From Turbatrix aceti (taxonomy: Eukaryota; Nematoda; Chromadorea; Rhabditida; Panagrolaimidae): DNA of 64,000 bases. Within the stretch, counting starts at the first letter, position 1. Every line of letters begins with the position of its first letter. The notes below the pieces were generated by a model. It did no database searches. It had not been told where the DNA came from and saw only the letters and a list, made by a program, of their open reading frames with translations. Below, in pieces: positions 1 to 11,727 of the stretch. The translations under genes and the position numbers were made by a program. The DNA lies in the NCBI GenBank assembly GCA_963969345.1, contig OZ017769.1, forward strand, positions 6,079,725 through 6,143,724. Reading direction: 5' to 3'.

Positions 1-1
1 T

Positions 2-1849
2 GGAGCCTATTTCGACATCCCGCTCCCGGCCTACGAAAGAGTCGCCCTCAAACAGCCCACATTTGCCCGACCTGTGGTGCTCTTTGGTCCCTTGGCGGAC
101 GTTGCTAAGCAGCTGCTCCTCAACCGGTTCGCTTTAAAGTTTGCCGGCGTCCCCGACGACCCAACAAAGGTGATCCAGCTCGCCCAGGTGGATGCGATCA
201 TGGCAGCCGGAAAACACGCGGTGCTCTCGATATCCCCAGGCTCTGTCGAACGCCTCCACCTCGCGCAGTACGCGCCCATCGTCGTCCTTATTGACGCTGA
301 TTCTCGATCCCGCGTTCGTGATCTCCGGGCAAAGGCTGGCGCTCCTACGCCGTCCGCGCGGAAGCTCATCGACCAGGCGAAGGAAATCAAAAAGCACCAC
401 GCTCACCTGCTCACTGCCACCCTCGACGCCGGGAAGGAGGATAACTGGTTCGACGCGCTCCGCCAGCTGATCTTCCATCTCCAGGAACGCCGGGTCTGGA
501 TGCCGGAATACCCGCCTGAGAAGCCGCTCCACGAGCTGCTCCTCTTCCCCATGCAGCCTGCGGACGGGGATAACGATTCGCTGAAAGGCACGCTGTCCAC
601 GACGGCCTCGGATTACATGAGCCAGCTCGAAGCCCATAATCACAACCACAATCAGCACTACCAGGCGACGACCATGGATGCGTCCATCTATGCTCCCCGG
701 TCAGAAGCTAGGTTCCCGCCTACCGATGATTACACCGGGTACTACACCAGGGGCACACGGCCTCTGACCACGACCGGCGGCGTCGCGGCTTCCGCGTATA
801 ACGCGACAAAGACCGGCAACAGCAACTACGCTAATACCGCGCTCCCGACCTATGGTGAGTCCCAGGGATGACCGTATTCGTGAACCAACATCGAACGGAT
901 TATTTTTATCAGTTGTGCAAAATTTTGTTATATAATTTTTCCTTAATTTTTGTTCGTTTTATCTGTTCGGGAACGAACGCGAACAGAAAAAATCAAATTT
1001 GTTTGAAAACGCGAACGTTCGCTGAACCTCAAGAAACACGATTTAACGCGAAATTTTTCAGATCCATTTATCAGTCGACCGACCGCGATGACGTCAAACG
1101 GGGCAAATCAGCCTCAGTCGCACAACCTGACCGTCACCTCCGGCTCATCGACTTCCACAGTGCCTACGTATGACGACACGCGGACGCGTCTCAGCTCCTC
1201 GCCCTACCAGACCCCGATTCGGTCCTCCGACCCTGCTTCCGGGAGTTCTGCAATCTCCGCGCAAACTGCCGCCGCTCGAAACCTGTTTTTCGAGCAGCTA
1301 GCACGGTCCAGGACGCCCGATATGTCGGAGAGAAGCCGTGCCATCGACGATATCGCCCCAGGCGGCAAAAACAGCAGCGGCGGAAACGGCGGCGGTGTGA
1401 CGTACATCGATGAGCAGCAGCCGGCCGAGGTCAGCGGACTCGAAGCCGGCAGATCTCAGGTCAAGGAGCACATCAGCGGCATCGTCGACTGGACCGGCGG
1501 CGACCTCGTCTGTCCCGAGTCAGGCGTTGCCCTCCACGTCCCGGAAAATGCGATTGCCCTCGGCCGGGACCAGCACATCTTCATCGAGGTCTGCGAGCAC
1601 GGACCGCGCAATCCGCCACTCTCCAGCCACCAGGCACTCGCGTCGCCACTCGTCATCTGCGGACCACCTGGCCTCCACTTCCAGGTCCCGGTCGAGCTCA
1701 GGATCCCGCACAACCTCACCGCGGGCGATCCGAATGCCGTCATCATCAAGGCCGGACAGGGCGAAGCCTGGACCGACGTCGAAGTCGCGCAGCCCCCAAA
1801 AAGCGATCCCGACAACAAGTTTGTCTCCATATTTGTTAAACATTTTTGA
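2..1849 (+). CDS. ZO-1/TJP-type MAGUK scaffold, C-terminal part (5' truncated by window)
   Basis: Two exons are visible, 2-854 and 1062-1849, joined at GT-AG in phase 1. The gene starts outside the window. The first about 170 residues look like the SH3-linked guanylate-kinase-like domain of zonula occludens proteins, including LFGPLAD at the degenerate P-loop and a helical stretch ending ALRQLIFHLQERRVWMPE. A low-complexity His/Asn/Thr/Ser-rich linker follows. The last about 120 residues form a ZU5 domain (GGDLVCPESGVALHVPENAI, then PVELRIPHNLTAGD), and the protein stops directly after it with FVKHF. GUK plus terminal ZU5 is diagnostic of ZO-1 orthologues, cytoplasmic scaffolds at cell junctions linking membrane proteins to actin. 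The 207-bp intron carries a copy of repeat family B. AATAAA lies 68 bp after the stop. Confidence 0.88.
885..1040. repeat. Repeat family B, copy 1 (in ZO-1 intron)
   Basis: Fills most of the intron 855-1061. It shows the family hallmarks TTTTTGTTCGTTTT, GGGAACGAACGCGAACAG and GCGAACGTTCGCTGAAC. This copy is short and its ends are degenerate. Confidence 0.6.
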
Positions 1850-1916
1850 ACACGTCACACACAAGCTACAAATGTTGTTACTATATCTCACCCGAAAAGA
1901 TAGGCCTTGCCAAAGC

Positions 1917-1922
1917 AATAAA
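1917..1922 (+). promoter_or_regulatory. Polyadenylation signal AATAAA of the ZO-1 gene
   Basis: A canonical AATAAA 68 bp after the ZO-1 stop codon, the expected position for 3'-end processing. Confidence 0.6.
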
Positions 1923-2288
1923 GATAGAGCCGTAAAAAACAGATGAAACGATGAAAATGGGGGGGAATGGACGACTTTTGCATTACTTCCAACTCTCACA
2001 GCGATTTTTTGGTCAGTTGCGGATTTTTCATTTTTTATTTATAATTCTGACTTTTTGTGCTCTTCCGGTTCCGGGTACTCGTACAATTTTTCTGGTAAGT
2101 TGTACTATTTTCTCTTTTTTTCCTTATGACCGTTACCGGCTTTATCGCGCGCTAAGCTGGCCTGAATGCGGCCTCTACTGTCTGATAAGGCCTCACACCC
2201 GGAATTAGGCGCTTGTTACAGCGATATCGTTTTTGTGGGCTCATAAATACTGTTGTTCTGTGTCCGTTTTCGTGATTTTTGTCTGACC

Positions 2289-3200
2289 ATGCATCTTCTA
2301 CTTGTGTTGTGTGCAGTAGGCCTTGTGGCTTCACAGACGGCGCAGACGCCAGTTCAATGCGGGCAGACGCCGATTCCGCCTGCTGTCGATGGCGATAAGG
2401 TTGTAGGTGGTACGGTAGCGACGGCCTACTCCTGGCCGTGGCAGATTGTTTGGTGCGAGAACTCGTTCTTCTCCTGTAGCCTGGAATGCGGAGGCTCGGT
2501 CATTGGCGCCAACTGGGTGATTACGGCCGGTCACTGCGTTTACGGTAGCACGAACCGTCCTGGAAACTTCCGTGTCAAGACCGGCGTTTTCAACGAGGGA
2601 TCGACGTAAGTTAAGATAGGACGCGTGTTTTTTTGTACAATTTGTGTGATTGATAGGAACGAGCAAGGCGAAGTTGTGCATTCCGTCAAGAAAATTCACC
2701 TTCATCCCCAGTACAAGCCCTCACCGGTGCCGCAGCACGACATCGCACTCATCGAGCTCTCAACGCCCATCACCTTCAGCGACCACGTTCAGCCCGTCTG
2801 CCTGCCCAGCACCGATGATAGCGTTATCGTCGAGCCCAACACCGCGTGGGCCACGGGCTGGGGTGCGACGAGCGAAGGCAGCGATATCAGCAAGACTCTC
2901 CGTCAGGTCAACGTCCCCTTCGTCAACCAGACGACGTGCGTCCGCGAGTACCGCAACGACGTCCAGCCAGCGCTCATGATCTGCGCCGGTCGTTCCGGAA
3001 AAGACACCTGCCAGGGCGATTCCGGCGGACCCCTCGTCGTCCAGAACACCAACGGCACGTGGTTCCAGTACGGTATTACCTCGTGGGGACAGGGCTGTGC
3101 CGAGGCGGGATATCCTGGCGTCTACGGTCGCGTTTCTGCTTTTTGTGATTTTATCAACACGACCACCAACGGCACGGTTACATGCCAGTCCCCGAACTGA
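2289..3200 (+). CDS. Secreted trypsin-like S1 serine protease
   Basis: Exons 2289-2605 and 2657-3200 are joined across a 51-bp intron and give 286 residues. The start at 2289 is chosen over an in-frame ATG at 2253 because it opens directly with a signal peptide (LLLVLCAVGLVA). A short propeptide ends DGDK before VVGGT, the trypsinogen-type activation point (after Lys37). The triad is complete: His82 in TAGHC, Asp134 in DIAL and Ser228 in GDSGGP. Asp222, six residues before the catalytic Ser, sits at the S1 position 189 and predicts cleavage after Arg/Lys. There is no additional domain, so it is a simple secreted digestive or processing enzyme. The physiological substrate cannot be told from sequence. 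Confidence 0.93.
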
Positions 3201-3487
3201 GTTTTGTGATAACGAAATGAGATGAATTTGTATTCGATAAAAATATTAGAAGAGGCTTTTACCTGTGCTTACTCACTCTGGAATCACCCCAGCTAGGTGT
3301 GAGTCACCGTGGAAGAGGGGGAGAGAGGGCAGGGCGTGTGCGTGTGTGCACGCAGAGGGCCTATTTGTTGTTTGCTGAGGAGCGACACTCCTCGATTGTC
3401 GCCGCCCGGGTGATAAGGCTACTCGTCGCTCGCCGCTCGGTTGCTTTCTCGGTGCTTCGATTAGCTGTATCGTGTTTTTAGACTGCC

Positions 3488-6400
3488 ATGGGGATTGTTC
3501 GGCTACTGCCGATGCTGTTGCTGCTGCTCGGCATTCTGCCGATGGCCGCTACCCTCGGCTACGGCTTCACACGGGCTCCACAGGCCTCGGACATCGAACT
3601 TGAACTCGAATTTGTGCCCATTCCTCTCGCGTGGGATAAGGAAGACGAACGACGCACCTTGGAATTTGGCATCTCATTTCGGTACAACCAGCCTCCGGAC
3701 GCGCCGTACAATGTGTTTTCATTTGTAACTTCAAGCAACTCTTTTTCGGTGGGTTTTGGATTTTTTTGCTCGGCTGATTTGTGAGCATGCTTTGCTGATT
3801 TTCAGGCCACAGCGACGGTCAAAGACGAAAAACTGCACTTTGTGCTCAAAATCGGCGATTCGGTCGTTTACGAGAACGCAGAAACCCCTGTGGCCCAAAA
3901 TGAGCTGAGCTCCGTGACAATCGACATTGATTTTGACAAGCATCTCATTGCTTTCAACGCCGCGGAGGATGCGTCGACTTTTGCAAGCGACGACGAGCTC
4001 CCTCGCTCTGGCGACAGCTTCGTCCTGCACCTCGGCAGTGACCGTGAGTTGTTGTTTGTCTCTTTTGTTTGTGTACAACGTTGTCGCGTCACACACAATT
4101 TTGCAGGAGTAGACAAGCTGTGCGTTGAGGTGAAATCACTGGTCATCTCTTCGATCGACATCACGAGACGCGTAGAATCGGTCACCAAGCCAGGCCAGAG
4201 ATGCAACGTAGAAGACGATGGCTCTGGCCTCAGCCCGGTCATTGGCAGCGGTGCAGCCGTCGCAGATGGAGACCCCGAGCCTGGGCCTGGGCCTCTGATC
4301 GACGAGGCAGCGAACCTTGCTCTGGCTGTTGCTGCAGCGGCCGGGGACTGCTCGTCCTCGCAGAAGAGCGAGTGCGGGGATAACTACAAGAATTGCAGCA
4401 TCGTTCCGTTCTCTGAGAACCCTCTCGGCTTCCACTGCCACTGCCGCGACGGCTACATCGGGCATTTCTGCCAGTTTTGTGAGTTTTACGATACACATAA
4501 ATTTTTTACCAAAAAATATTTTTATCGATTCAAAATTTTTTTTTCCAAAATTTTTTCCGAATCACCAAAAAAAAATTTATCGATGTTCACGGATGGTCGT
4601 ACATGCGTGACTCACCTGTTGTGTTTATTCAAGCGAGGTTCGTTACGCTCACACCTTTGATTGCCTTGTTTATAGCCAACCTGCCGCGATCGTGCTATCA
4701 CGCGTTCCGAGTGCACCCCTTCGGCTTCAACCAGCCCGGCATCTACCAACTCGACGTCGATGGCTCGGGACCCCTGACCTCGAGCTGGGCCGTGTGCGAC
4801 GGATCGGGTCATACCATCGTCACGCACAACATGCCGAACAATACGCGGGTCCGCTCGGATATGGACACGTCCAATAAGAAGTACAACGTGTCGTACAAAC
4901 TCTTTGAACCCAGCCAACTCAGTGCACTCATCGCTGCTTCCGGCTTCTGTTCTCAGCAGTTTTCGTACGACTGCACCAACGCGCCACTCGGCTTCGAACG
5001 TCCCCTTACCTGGTTCACCCGCGTGGGAAGCGGTGATAAGATTACGCACATCGGAGACTGCCGAGGTGAGTCAGAGTTTTTTTGTTTCCATTTTTTCCAT
5101 TGTTTTTTAAAACAATCGCAGCGGCGATTTTTTCCCATTGACCAACGAGAAAAAGGCGCCATTTTTTTCTCATGCTGCTTTTTTAGGCCGTGACACCTGT
5201 GCTTGCGATACGGAAGAAAAAGCGGTCATCACAGGGCACCTGGACAAAAATGAAGCCGGTGTCGAGACGATCGCCGTCGTCAAAGACACGCCGCCGATGA
5301 ACACGTTAGTTTTCGCCTACATGACCCTGTCACCGCTGGTTTGCGGTGGCAGCGCGCTTTTTGACAAGTCCGTAACACTCAAATCACGCGAGGCTTCCCT
5401 GGAAGTGTCCGCCGGCGGCAAAGACGGTCTGCACCATCTGAGTTTTTACTTCCGGACAGGTGATGCGGATATTTCGTCTCTCGTCACCCTCGTCGGAGAG
5501 CACAACGTTCTGGAACTCTCCGTGCGTGGTGGAAATGTCGTCGTCGTCGAGGTGAAGCGAGCGAATGGAATTCGGATTCAGCTCGTTGCAGAGCCTGAAT
5601 CCAGGCTCGACGATTTCCGTTGGCATTACGTCCTCATCGAACTGATTTCCACGGAGCTGAGACTGACAGTTGACTCGGCTACGGTGTTCAAAGCCACCGG
5701 TGAGGCGGCTTTGTCGCCAAACATTGTTTTTGGCAAGTCTGGAAGGTTGGTGATTTTTTTGATGCTTTTCGGGTTCATTTGGACGTTTTTTTAGCAAATC
5801 CGGCTGGCTGGGATGTATTTACGAGGTCATCACCGAATTCGTTCAACCCGTCGATTTTTCTGAAAAGTTCGTGGAAGGTGTGATCGAATCGGGATGCCGA
5901 AACCTCTGCGAAGCCCACAACTGCGAGCATGAGAGCATCTGCGTCGAGCATTTTGATATCAATGCTTTTTCGTGCAAGTGCAGGATTCCGCTCATTCAGA
6001 AGGGCGATCGGTGTGAAATCGGTGAGTGTTATTTGAGAACAGGTTTTCTATGAAATGTTGGCGGGTTCGGAAATTTTTTGGAAAGCCGAAGTTTTTTGTA
6101 CCTAAAATCGCCAGAATTTGTTTTTTTTTACGGTTTTTTCCTATTTTTTTACCATTTGTACTTTTTTTGGGGTTTTCGAACCCAAAAATACCGAAAACCC
6201 GATTCGAATCCGACCCATAATTTTCTGGTCATTTACATTGTTTCTATGACCATGCTTTGTATTTATTTCAGACCACAACAGCGAATCGCCAGTCACCTTC
6301 ACAACCGAAAAATCGTACGCGGAACTCTGGGAGGGCAATGAGCTACAAGCGAATCCGCTGACCACTGACCTGGCGCTGAGCTTCGCGACGACGCAGGAGC

Positions 6401-8698
6401 GAGGCCTCCTCCTCTACGCGCACGACCAATCTGACAACTTTATCCAACTCGAGATCGTCGACGATTTACGCGTCTTACTGGCCCTGACGAACTACACCGG
6501 CGACCGCGTTGCCCAGGTCGTGGCCTGCGTCGTCGTCGTGCCGGCCGGCGTCTCGACAGGTTCGTGGGTCCAGGTGCTGGTGCACCACTCGCCTGATCGT
6601 ACCACGCTGACGGTCAACGACGAAATCTGCGACATCATTGGTCCCGTCGTCCTCGCCCCCTCGGACGTCAAGATTGCCCGGTTTTCCGTCATCAACGCGT
6701 ACGACATCGTTTTCCCGCCCCGTGCGCAGGGCGAGGTCAAGCCGGTCCGCAGCTTTGCCGTCGCTTTTGTCGCCAACGTTCCCCGCGTCAACGCGCCCGT
6801 CGTCTATCATTCAACTACCCCCGGATTCGTCGGCTGTCTGCGAGGCTTTGTCGTCGGCGTCAATCCCGTTGTCCTCGACGCCCCCGACGTCATCACAGGC
6901 TGCTCTGCCCCGGCGTGTGTTTCTCCGTGCCAGAATAACGGTGTTTGTACCGGCGATTCGTGTCAGTGCTTCAGAACGTCGTTTGCCGGTGCTGACTGCT
7001 CCGTGGACCACGGACTCACTCTCGGCGGATCTAATGTCCTTTTATTCAACATCGACGGAGCCCTGGCGTCTCAATTGGCCTCGAACGCGCAAAAAGTTAC
7101 CCTTGCCTTTTCCGCAACCTACCAGGATGCGCAGGTTTTGGAGACTCTGACTTTCGACAAGGAAACGTAAGTTTTTTGTCTATTTTTTGTTCGGAAGTGA
7201 ATTTTTTGCGCTTTCAGTTATCTGAACGTAGTTGTGTCTTCTGAATCTCTGGTTGTCACAACTGTTGGCAGTCAGAATCCAGAAGTCGTCCTGACCGCCC
7301 CAGGCAACTTTGCCGACGGCTACCGCCATTCTGTCGATCTCCGACTCTCCAGACAGTACGGCTTGCTCGTAGTCATCGATTCAATCGTAGAACTCGTAAA
7401 TCCTCAATTCAAGGCGCTGCTTCGTGCTGACAGCCAGATTTCGATCGGTGGCGGCAAGTCGACTGCTTCCGCGCTGCCGTACTTCACCGGCTGCATTTCT
7501 AGTGAGTTTTTTTTGTTTTTTTTCGGAATTGTCTTTTTATACTAAAGTCACCGTCTAGACGTCATCGTCGACGCTAACCACCAGAGTCTACCACTGGTCG
7601 AGGCGTACTACGGTGGCACGAACCAAACCCGAAGCGCTTTCGCCGTCGAGCCCAACGAGGACTTTGTTTTCTCGTCGAATACGTGCTCCGCTGCTTTTGC
7701 TCCGCTTCCAACACGTGAGTTTGTCTTTTTTGGAGGGGGCGAACTTTGACTTTCGGTCGCGAACATATTTGCATTTTTTGTTCGTGTTTGTTCGCGAACA
7801 CGGTCAAAATGTTCGCGTTTGTTCGATTTATCGAACAAAATTATCCAAATGTTTTTTTTTGTTTTTGAACGAAAAAAAACGACTGTTTGCCCATTTTTGA
7901 ACACAGTTTTTCATTTTTGAACACGAATTTTGGTTTTTCAGCTCCACTCCGTACCGTCGAATTCCCCGTCTGGGATGCGGAATTCCAACCGGTAGCTTTT
8001 GAGTATAACCTGACAGCGCTCCCCGACGAGCCGACAGACGCGTTTCCCATCGTGCTGTGGATCATTCTGCTGCTCATCATCCTGGCGCTGATCGTGCTCT
8101 GTTGCTTTTTTGTCTGCTACCGTCGCCGACGGACACTCCCGTATCGCCCCCACGACGAAGAAGACCCGCAGGCGAGTATCCCGCTCAAGGCGATGCCTGC
8201 CCATAGCATCGACAACGTCGCCGACAACTGCAGCCTCCCGACCCCGACGAAGGCGCTGTTCCCCAACGAAGCGGCGGCCCCTCTCTCGTCTTCGCCCCCT
8301 CCGCCCTACCAGGAAAAACCCAAGCCGCCCCCAGACGTAGGTATATTTTCCGCTTTTGAAGTGCTTTCAGATTCATTCTTCGCTTCTCTTCTATCACTAA
8401 CACGCTCACCTTGCTTTCTGACTAATCTAGGATACGGTCTCATCGGCTAATACACAGTGGTTCACTGCTCAGGAATCGCCCGCTGACTCGGACTCCATGG
8501 ACGCGTACAGCCACGAAACAGACGATCTCGACTCAACACTCGCCAATGGCTTCTCCGAGGAGCGGCCCAACGTTCTCGATAAGCATATGTGAGTGCCCAG
8601 CGGCAGAGAAGAGAGAAGTGGCGTTTCCTGCTCGTTTCAGGGCCTACCTGGGCCAGCCCGAGAAGCCTGCTCGTCGTGCCAAGCAGTCAGCAATGTGA
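3488..8698 (+). CDS. Neurexin-IV/CASPR-like type I adhesion receptor
   Basis: Twelve exons: 3488-3748, 3806-4043, 4107-4478, 4676-5065, 5187-5745, 5795-6021, 6272-7166, 7218-7501, 7559-7714, 7942-8336, 8431-8588, 8641-8698. They encode 1330 residues. The order is a signal peptide (LLPMLLLLLGILPMA), an N-terminal laminin-G-like region (about 30-230), an EGF module (about 252-290), a fibrinogen-like segment (GIYQLDVDGSGPL, about 291-420), laminin G (425-615), EGF (637-682), laminin G (690-880), EGF (892-927), laminin G (930-1125), one transmembrane helix (about 1162-1186) and a cytoplasmic tail starting RRRR with proline-rich segments (SSPPPPYQEKP). This is the contactin-associated protein/neurexin IV architecture (worm NLR-1/ITX-1), which acts in septate-junction and neuronal contacts. 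No discoidin (F5/8C) domain precedes the first laminin G. Confidence 0.88.
6040..6235. repeat. AT-rich dispersed repeat C, copy 1 (intron 6 of the CASPR-like gene)
   Basis: Contains GGTTCGG, GGTTTTCGAACCC and CCGAAAACCCGATTCGAA blocks that resemble a second stretch at 15985-16255. The similarity was judged by eye only and the borders are uncertain. Confidence 0.35.
7740..7905. repeat. Repeat family B, copy 2 (in CASPR-like intron 9)
   Basis: Within the intron 7715-7941. It contains TGTTCGTGTTTGTTCGCGAA, ACGGTCAAAATGTTCGCG, CGAACAAAATTATCCAAATG and the end block ACGACTGTTTGCCCAT, which matches the inverted end of other copies. Confidence 0.7.
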
Positions 8699-9855
8699 CC
8701 TGACTGCCCGACTGACAGACTGACTGACTACACCGGTTTTTTGCATTCATCCATTCCCCGCCTGATGTCCATTTTCACTCGTGACACCTTTTTTTGATTT
8801 TGCAAACAAACATAAATCCTATTTCTATTTTGAATTCATTCTGCTCACCTTGTCAGGAGGGAGGCAGATTGGATTGTTGCCGCGCCACCGCCACCGGCAC
8901 CGCCACCGCCGACGCCGACGCCTGCACGACGGAGACGGACGGGACGGGAAGGGTGAATGCCGCTGGCAGTCGCAGTCTTTTTCAAAATTAAAAAAGCAGC
9001 GGACGTGGCGTCTGGCCAGCCAGTGTCTGGTGGCAGAGGGGGTGACGGATAATCCAGCTCTCTTGTCTCTTGCGCCTCGCGGCCACGTCCGCGTCCGCGT
9101 CCGCCCCTGGCCTGGCTGTGGCACGCCGCCCGCGCCCGCGCCCGCGCCCTCCTCTCGATCGATAACGGCCCTCCACCACGCTGCGCCGTTGCCGTTGCAG
9201 CCGTTGTTGCGTGTGCGCCACACACGCATCGCTTTTCGCACGCCCGAAAAGGGCGTAATCGACTATGCACGCTTCTATGCCACCGTGGCCATCTCGGTCT
9301 CGGCCGGGGCCTCTTTTTTTTTATATTCCAATGTTTCCAATGCCGGAGGAGACGAGTTGGACTCTCTCGGCAGAGGAGAAGGAGGAGGAGGAGGCGTGGC
9401 GCATCCGATGAGCCTGGCAGGTTTCGGCACGTCACGCCGTTGCCGTTGTCGTTGTCGTTGTTTTTAGGAGCCGAGCCGGAAACGCGCGCTAGGCGTTTGG
9501 CATCGAAAGTGACATTTCATCCGCCTCGGTTGACTGCCCTGCGGCTCGACGCAGCGCGTCTACGCGGGCCATAATTTTATTACCAACCCGTCCGTCCCTC
9601 CGGAGCGAGCAGCTAGTGGCCCGACGGCCACCTGTTTTGTTTTCGCAGTCGCCGGACTATTTTTGGAGGCGCTCGTGCTCACATCAGTGCTCGTCTTATC
9701 AGTCAGTCCCCAGTCACGAGTCACGAGTCCTCTTGCAGGTGGTGGTTGATTTGACTCCTCCGACGACTTTCACCTGCGGCCTGCTCCAGTACTACTGCCA
9801 CGCACGCATACCTTTGCTATAGATGACGCACGGATAGAAGATAGTCAGCAGCGCC
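8699..9855. other. Intergenic region, CASPR-like to Rab27
   Basis: No supported gene. It holds a CACCGC/GACGCC-rich simple stretch (8880-8935), a GCGTCC/CGCCCG-rich stretch (9080-9160) and GTTGCCGTTGTC repeats near 9440. Open frames here are long on several strands at once because of GC-rich repeats, and none looks like protein. The 3' part is the likely Rab27 promoter and 5' UTR. Confidence 0.6.
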
Positions 9856-11727
9856 ATGACAGACTACGACTACCTGATCAAGTTTCTCGCGCTCGGCGAC
9901 AGCGGCGTGGGCAAGACAAGCTTTCTGGTGAGTTTGGCACCCTTTGCACGGGTCTTTTGTACATTATGCGTCCGTAAATCTTTGCAGCACAGATATACGG
10001 ATAACACGTTCACGGGTCAGTTCATATCGACGGTCGGCATCGATTTCAAGGAGAAGAAAGTCGTGTATAAGAGCGCGCGGGGCGGCTTCGGCGGCCGGGG
10101 CCAGAGAGTGCTCCTTCAGCTCTGGGACACCGCAGGGCAAGAAAGGTGAGTGGGTGGGCGCGTTGCGTTGGACAGAAGCGACCTGACTGGAGGGAGGGAT
10201 GAATGAATGCAATGTCATTAGGAGCTGCCACTCTGCCAGAGACTCAGAGACAATGCGGCACGACATGCACTCTGGGAGATGAATAGTAGTCAGTTCGTTG
10301 CCTTGCGTTTGTTTCCTTGCGCATGACCCGATGCCAAAGTCCCTGGGTGCCATTTTTCATTTTCGTTCCGCCAGCTCACGTCTGTCTCGTGACCGTGACC
10401 GCGGACGTGGTCGTTGTATTTTTTTTTGTCAAATTACCCGGATTGGGGCCCTGGAAGGGGAAATTATATGGTTTTAACCTAATTTCCATCCACCCAGTTG
10501 GCGGAGGCACAATGGCAATAGAAAATACTGCTTCGAAGAAAGAAGACCTCACAAAAACCACGAATCCCCGGCTTGCATGCCTCTGGAGAGGGTAAATAGG
10601 GACGTCTTAATTTCCTGAGCTGAGATGATCCCAACAATGGCCGGCTTCCAAGACGCGATGAACCGAAACGGAAGCTAAATCTCGAAAATCATTGCTTTCA
10701 CCGGAGAATAACATTATTTGAAGCTAGGGCCATAAAAAATAACAAAATTGAGGGGTTTATCGCACATTGAATCGAAAATGAGGGGTTTAAAAAATTCGTT
10801 ATGGCATTTTTGACTTGGACAGGTTTGAGCTTTTGAACTTTCATTTTTCTACGGAAAAAAATGCTAATAAACGTAAACTGGTGGTAACCAGTGTTCTTCC
10901 ACCGATTCCGATTCCGGAGTCGTTTCCGATTCAGAGTTGAATTGAGAGTCGAGATCGATTTTTTTGAATGTTGATTTCGAAGATTTACAACACTTTTGAA
11001 AAAAATGTAACTTTTTTTCGGTAAAATTCCCTATTTTATCAATTTTGAGTATTTTTTATTCAAAATTCATTAATGCTAGAAATCTCCATTTTGTTGGTAT
11101 TTTTTTATGCGTTTTCTATAAAAAAAAATTTTTTGAATCGGTACAAATTTTGGTCAAAATGAGTGGATTCTGAGTCAAAAGTCGGAATCGAATTTTCTTC
11201 AAATTGAAACGCCGGTCGTAACTCGGCCAAATCAATATAAATAGCCAAATTTAATCCCAATTCCCGTAAATTCCAGGTTCCGCAGCCTAACAACAGCGTT
11301 TTTCCGGGACGCGATGGGCTTCATCCTGATCTTCGACATCACAAACGAACAATCATTCCTCAACATCCGAGACTGGCTGAGTCAGCTCAAGATCCACGCG
11401 TACTGCGAGACTCCTGACATAATCCTGTGCGGCAACAAAGCAGACCTCGAAAACCGACGGCAGGTATCCACGGCGCGCGCGAAGCAACTCGCCGACCAAC
11501 TCGGTCTTCCCTACTTCGAGACGTCCGCGTGCACGTCGACCAACGTGGAGCGGGCTGTCGACTGCCTCCTCGACATGGTCATGCAGCGAATACAGATGTC
11601 CGTCGACGGCGAGCTGCCCGCGGAGTACCTAGGGGCCGGAGGCATGGCCGGGCGCATCACAGTCGACGACGACTCCGCCGTCAACCAGGGCCAGGGCATG
11701 AGTGCCTACTGCGCCAACTCATGCTAG
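9856..11727 (+). CDS. rab-27: Rab27-type small GTPase
   Basis: Exons 9856-9927, 9988-10145 and 11277-11727 encode 226 residues. All G-box motifs are present: GDSGVGKT (residues 15-22), TVGIDF, WDTAGQE, NKAD and ETSA. The start [20 protein letters not shown] and the segment [15 protein letters not shown] are nearly identical to vertebrate Rab27A, and the Rab27-specific insert before switch II is present ([11 protein letters not shown]). Rab27 (worm AEX-6) binds granule membranes and recruits exocytic effectors for secretory-vesicle docking. The protein ends YCANSC rather than with a CXC or CC pair. The long second intron (1131 bp) carries a copy of repeat family A. Confidence 0.95.
10890..11225 (+). 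repeat. Repeat family A, copy 1 (in Rab27 intron 2)
   Basis: Opens AGTGTTCTTCCACCGATTCC, followed by GGAGTCG/GAGAGTCGAGAT blocks, then an AT-rich part with TTTTGAGTATT, TGCGTTTTCTATAAAAAAAA and ATCGGTACAAATTTTGG. The same order of blocks recurs at 19667-19975 and, inverted, at 40590-40805. Confidence 0.7.

Noticed and set aside
6200..6225. GATTCGAATCC resembling a tRNA B box
   Set aside because: No A box, no cloverleaf and no anticodon arm in the surrounding AT-rich intron.
8781..9467. Long overlapping open frames in several frames (up to 228 codons)
   Set aside because: They arise from GC-rich trinucleotide repeats, are His/Arg/Pro/Ala low complexity on both strands and have no domain or splice context.
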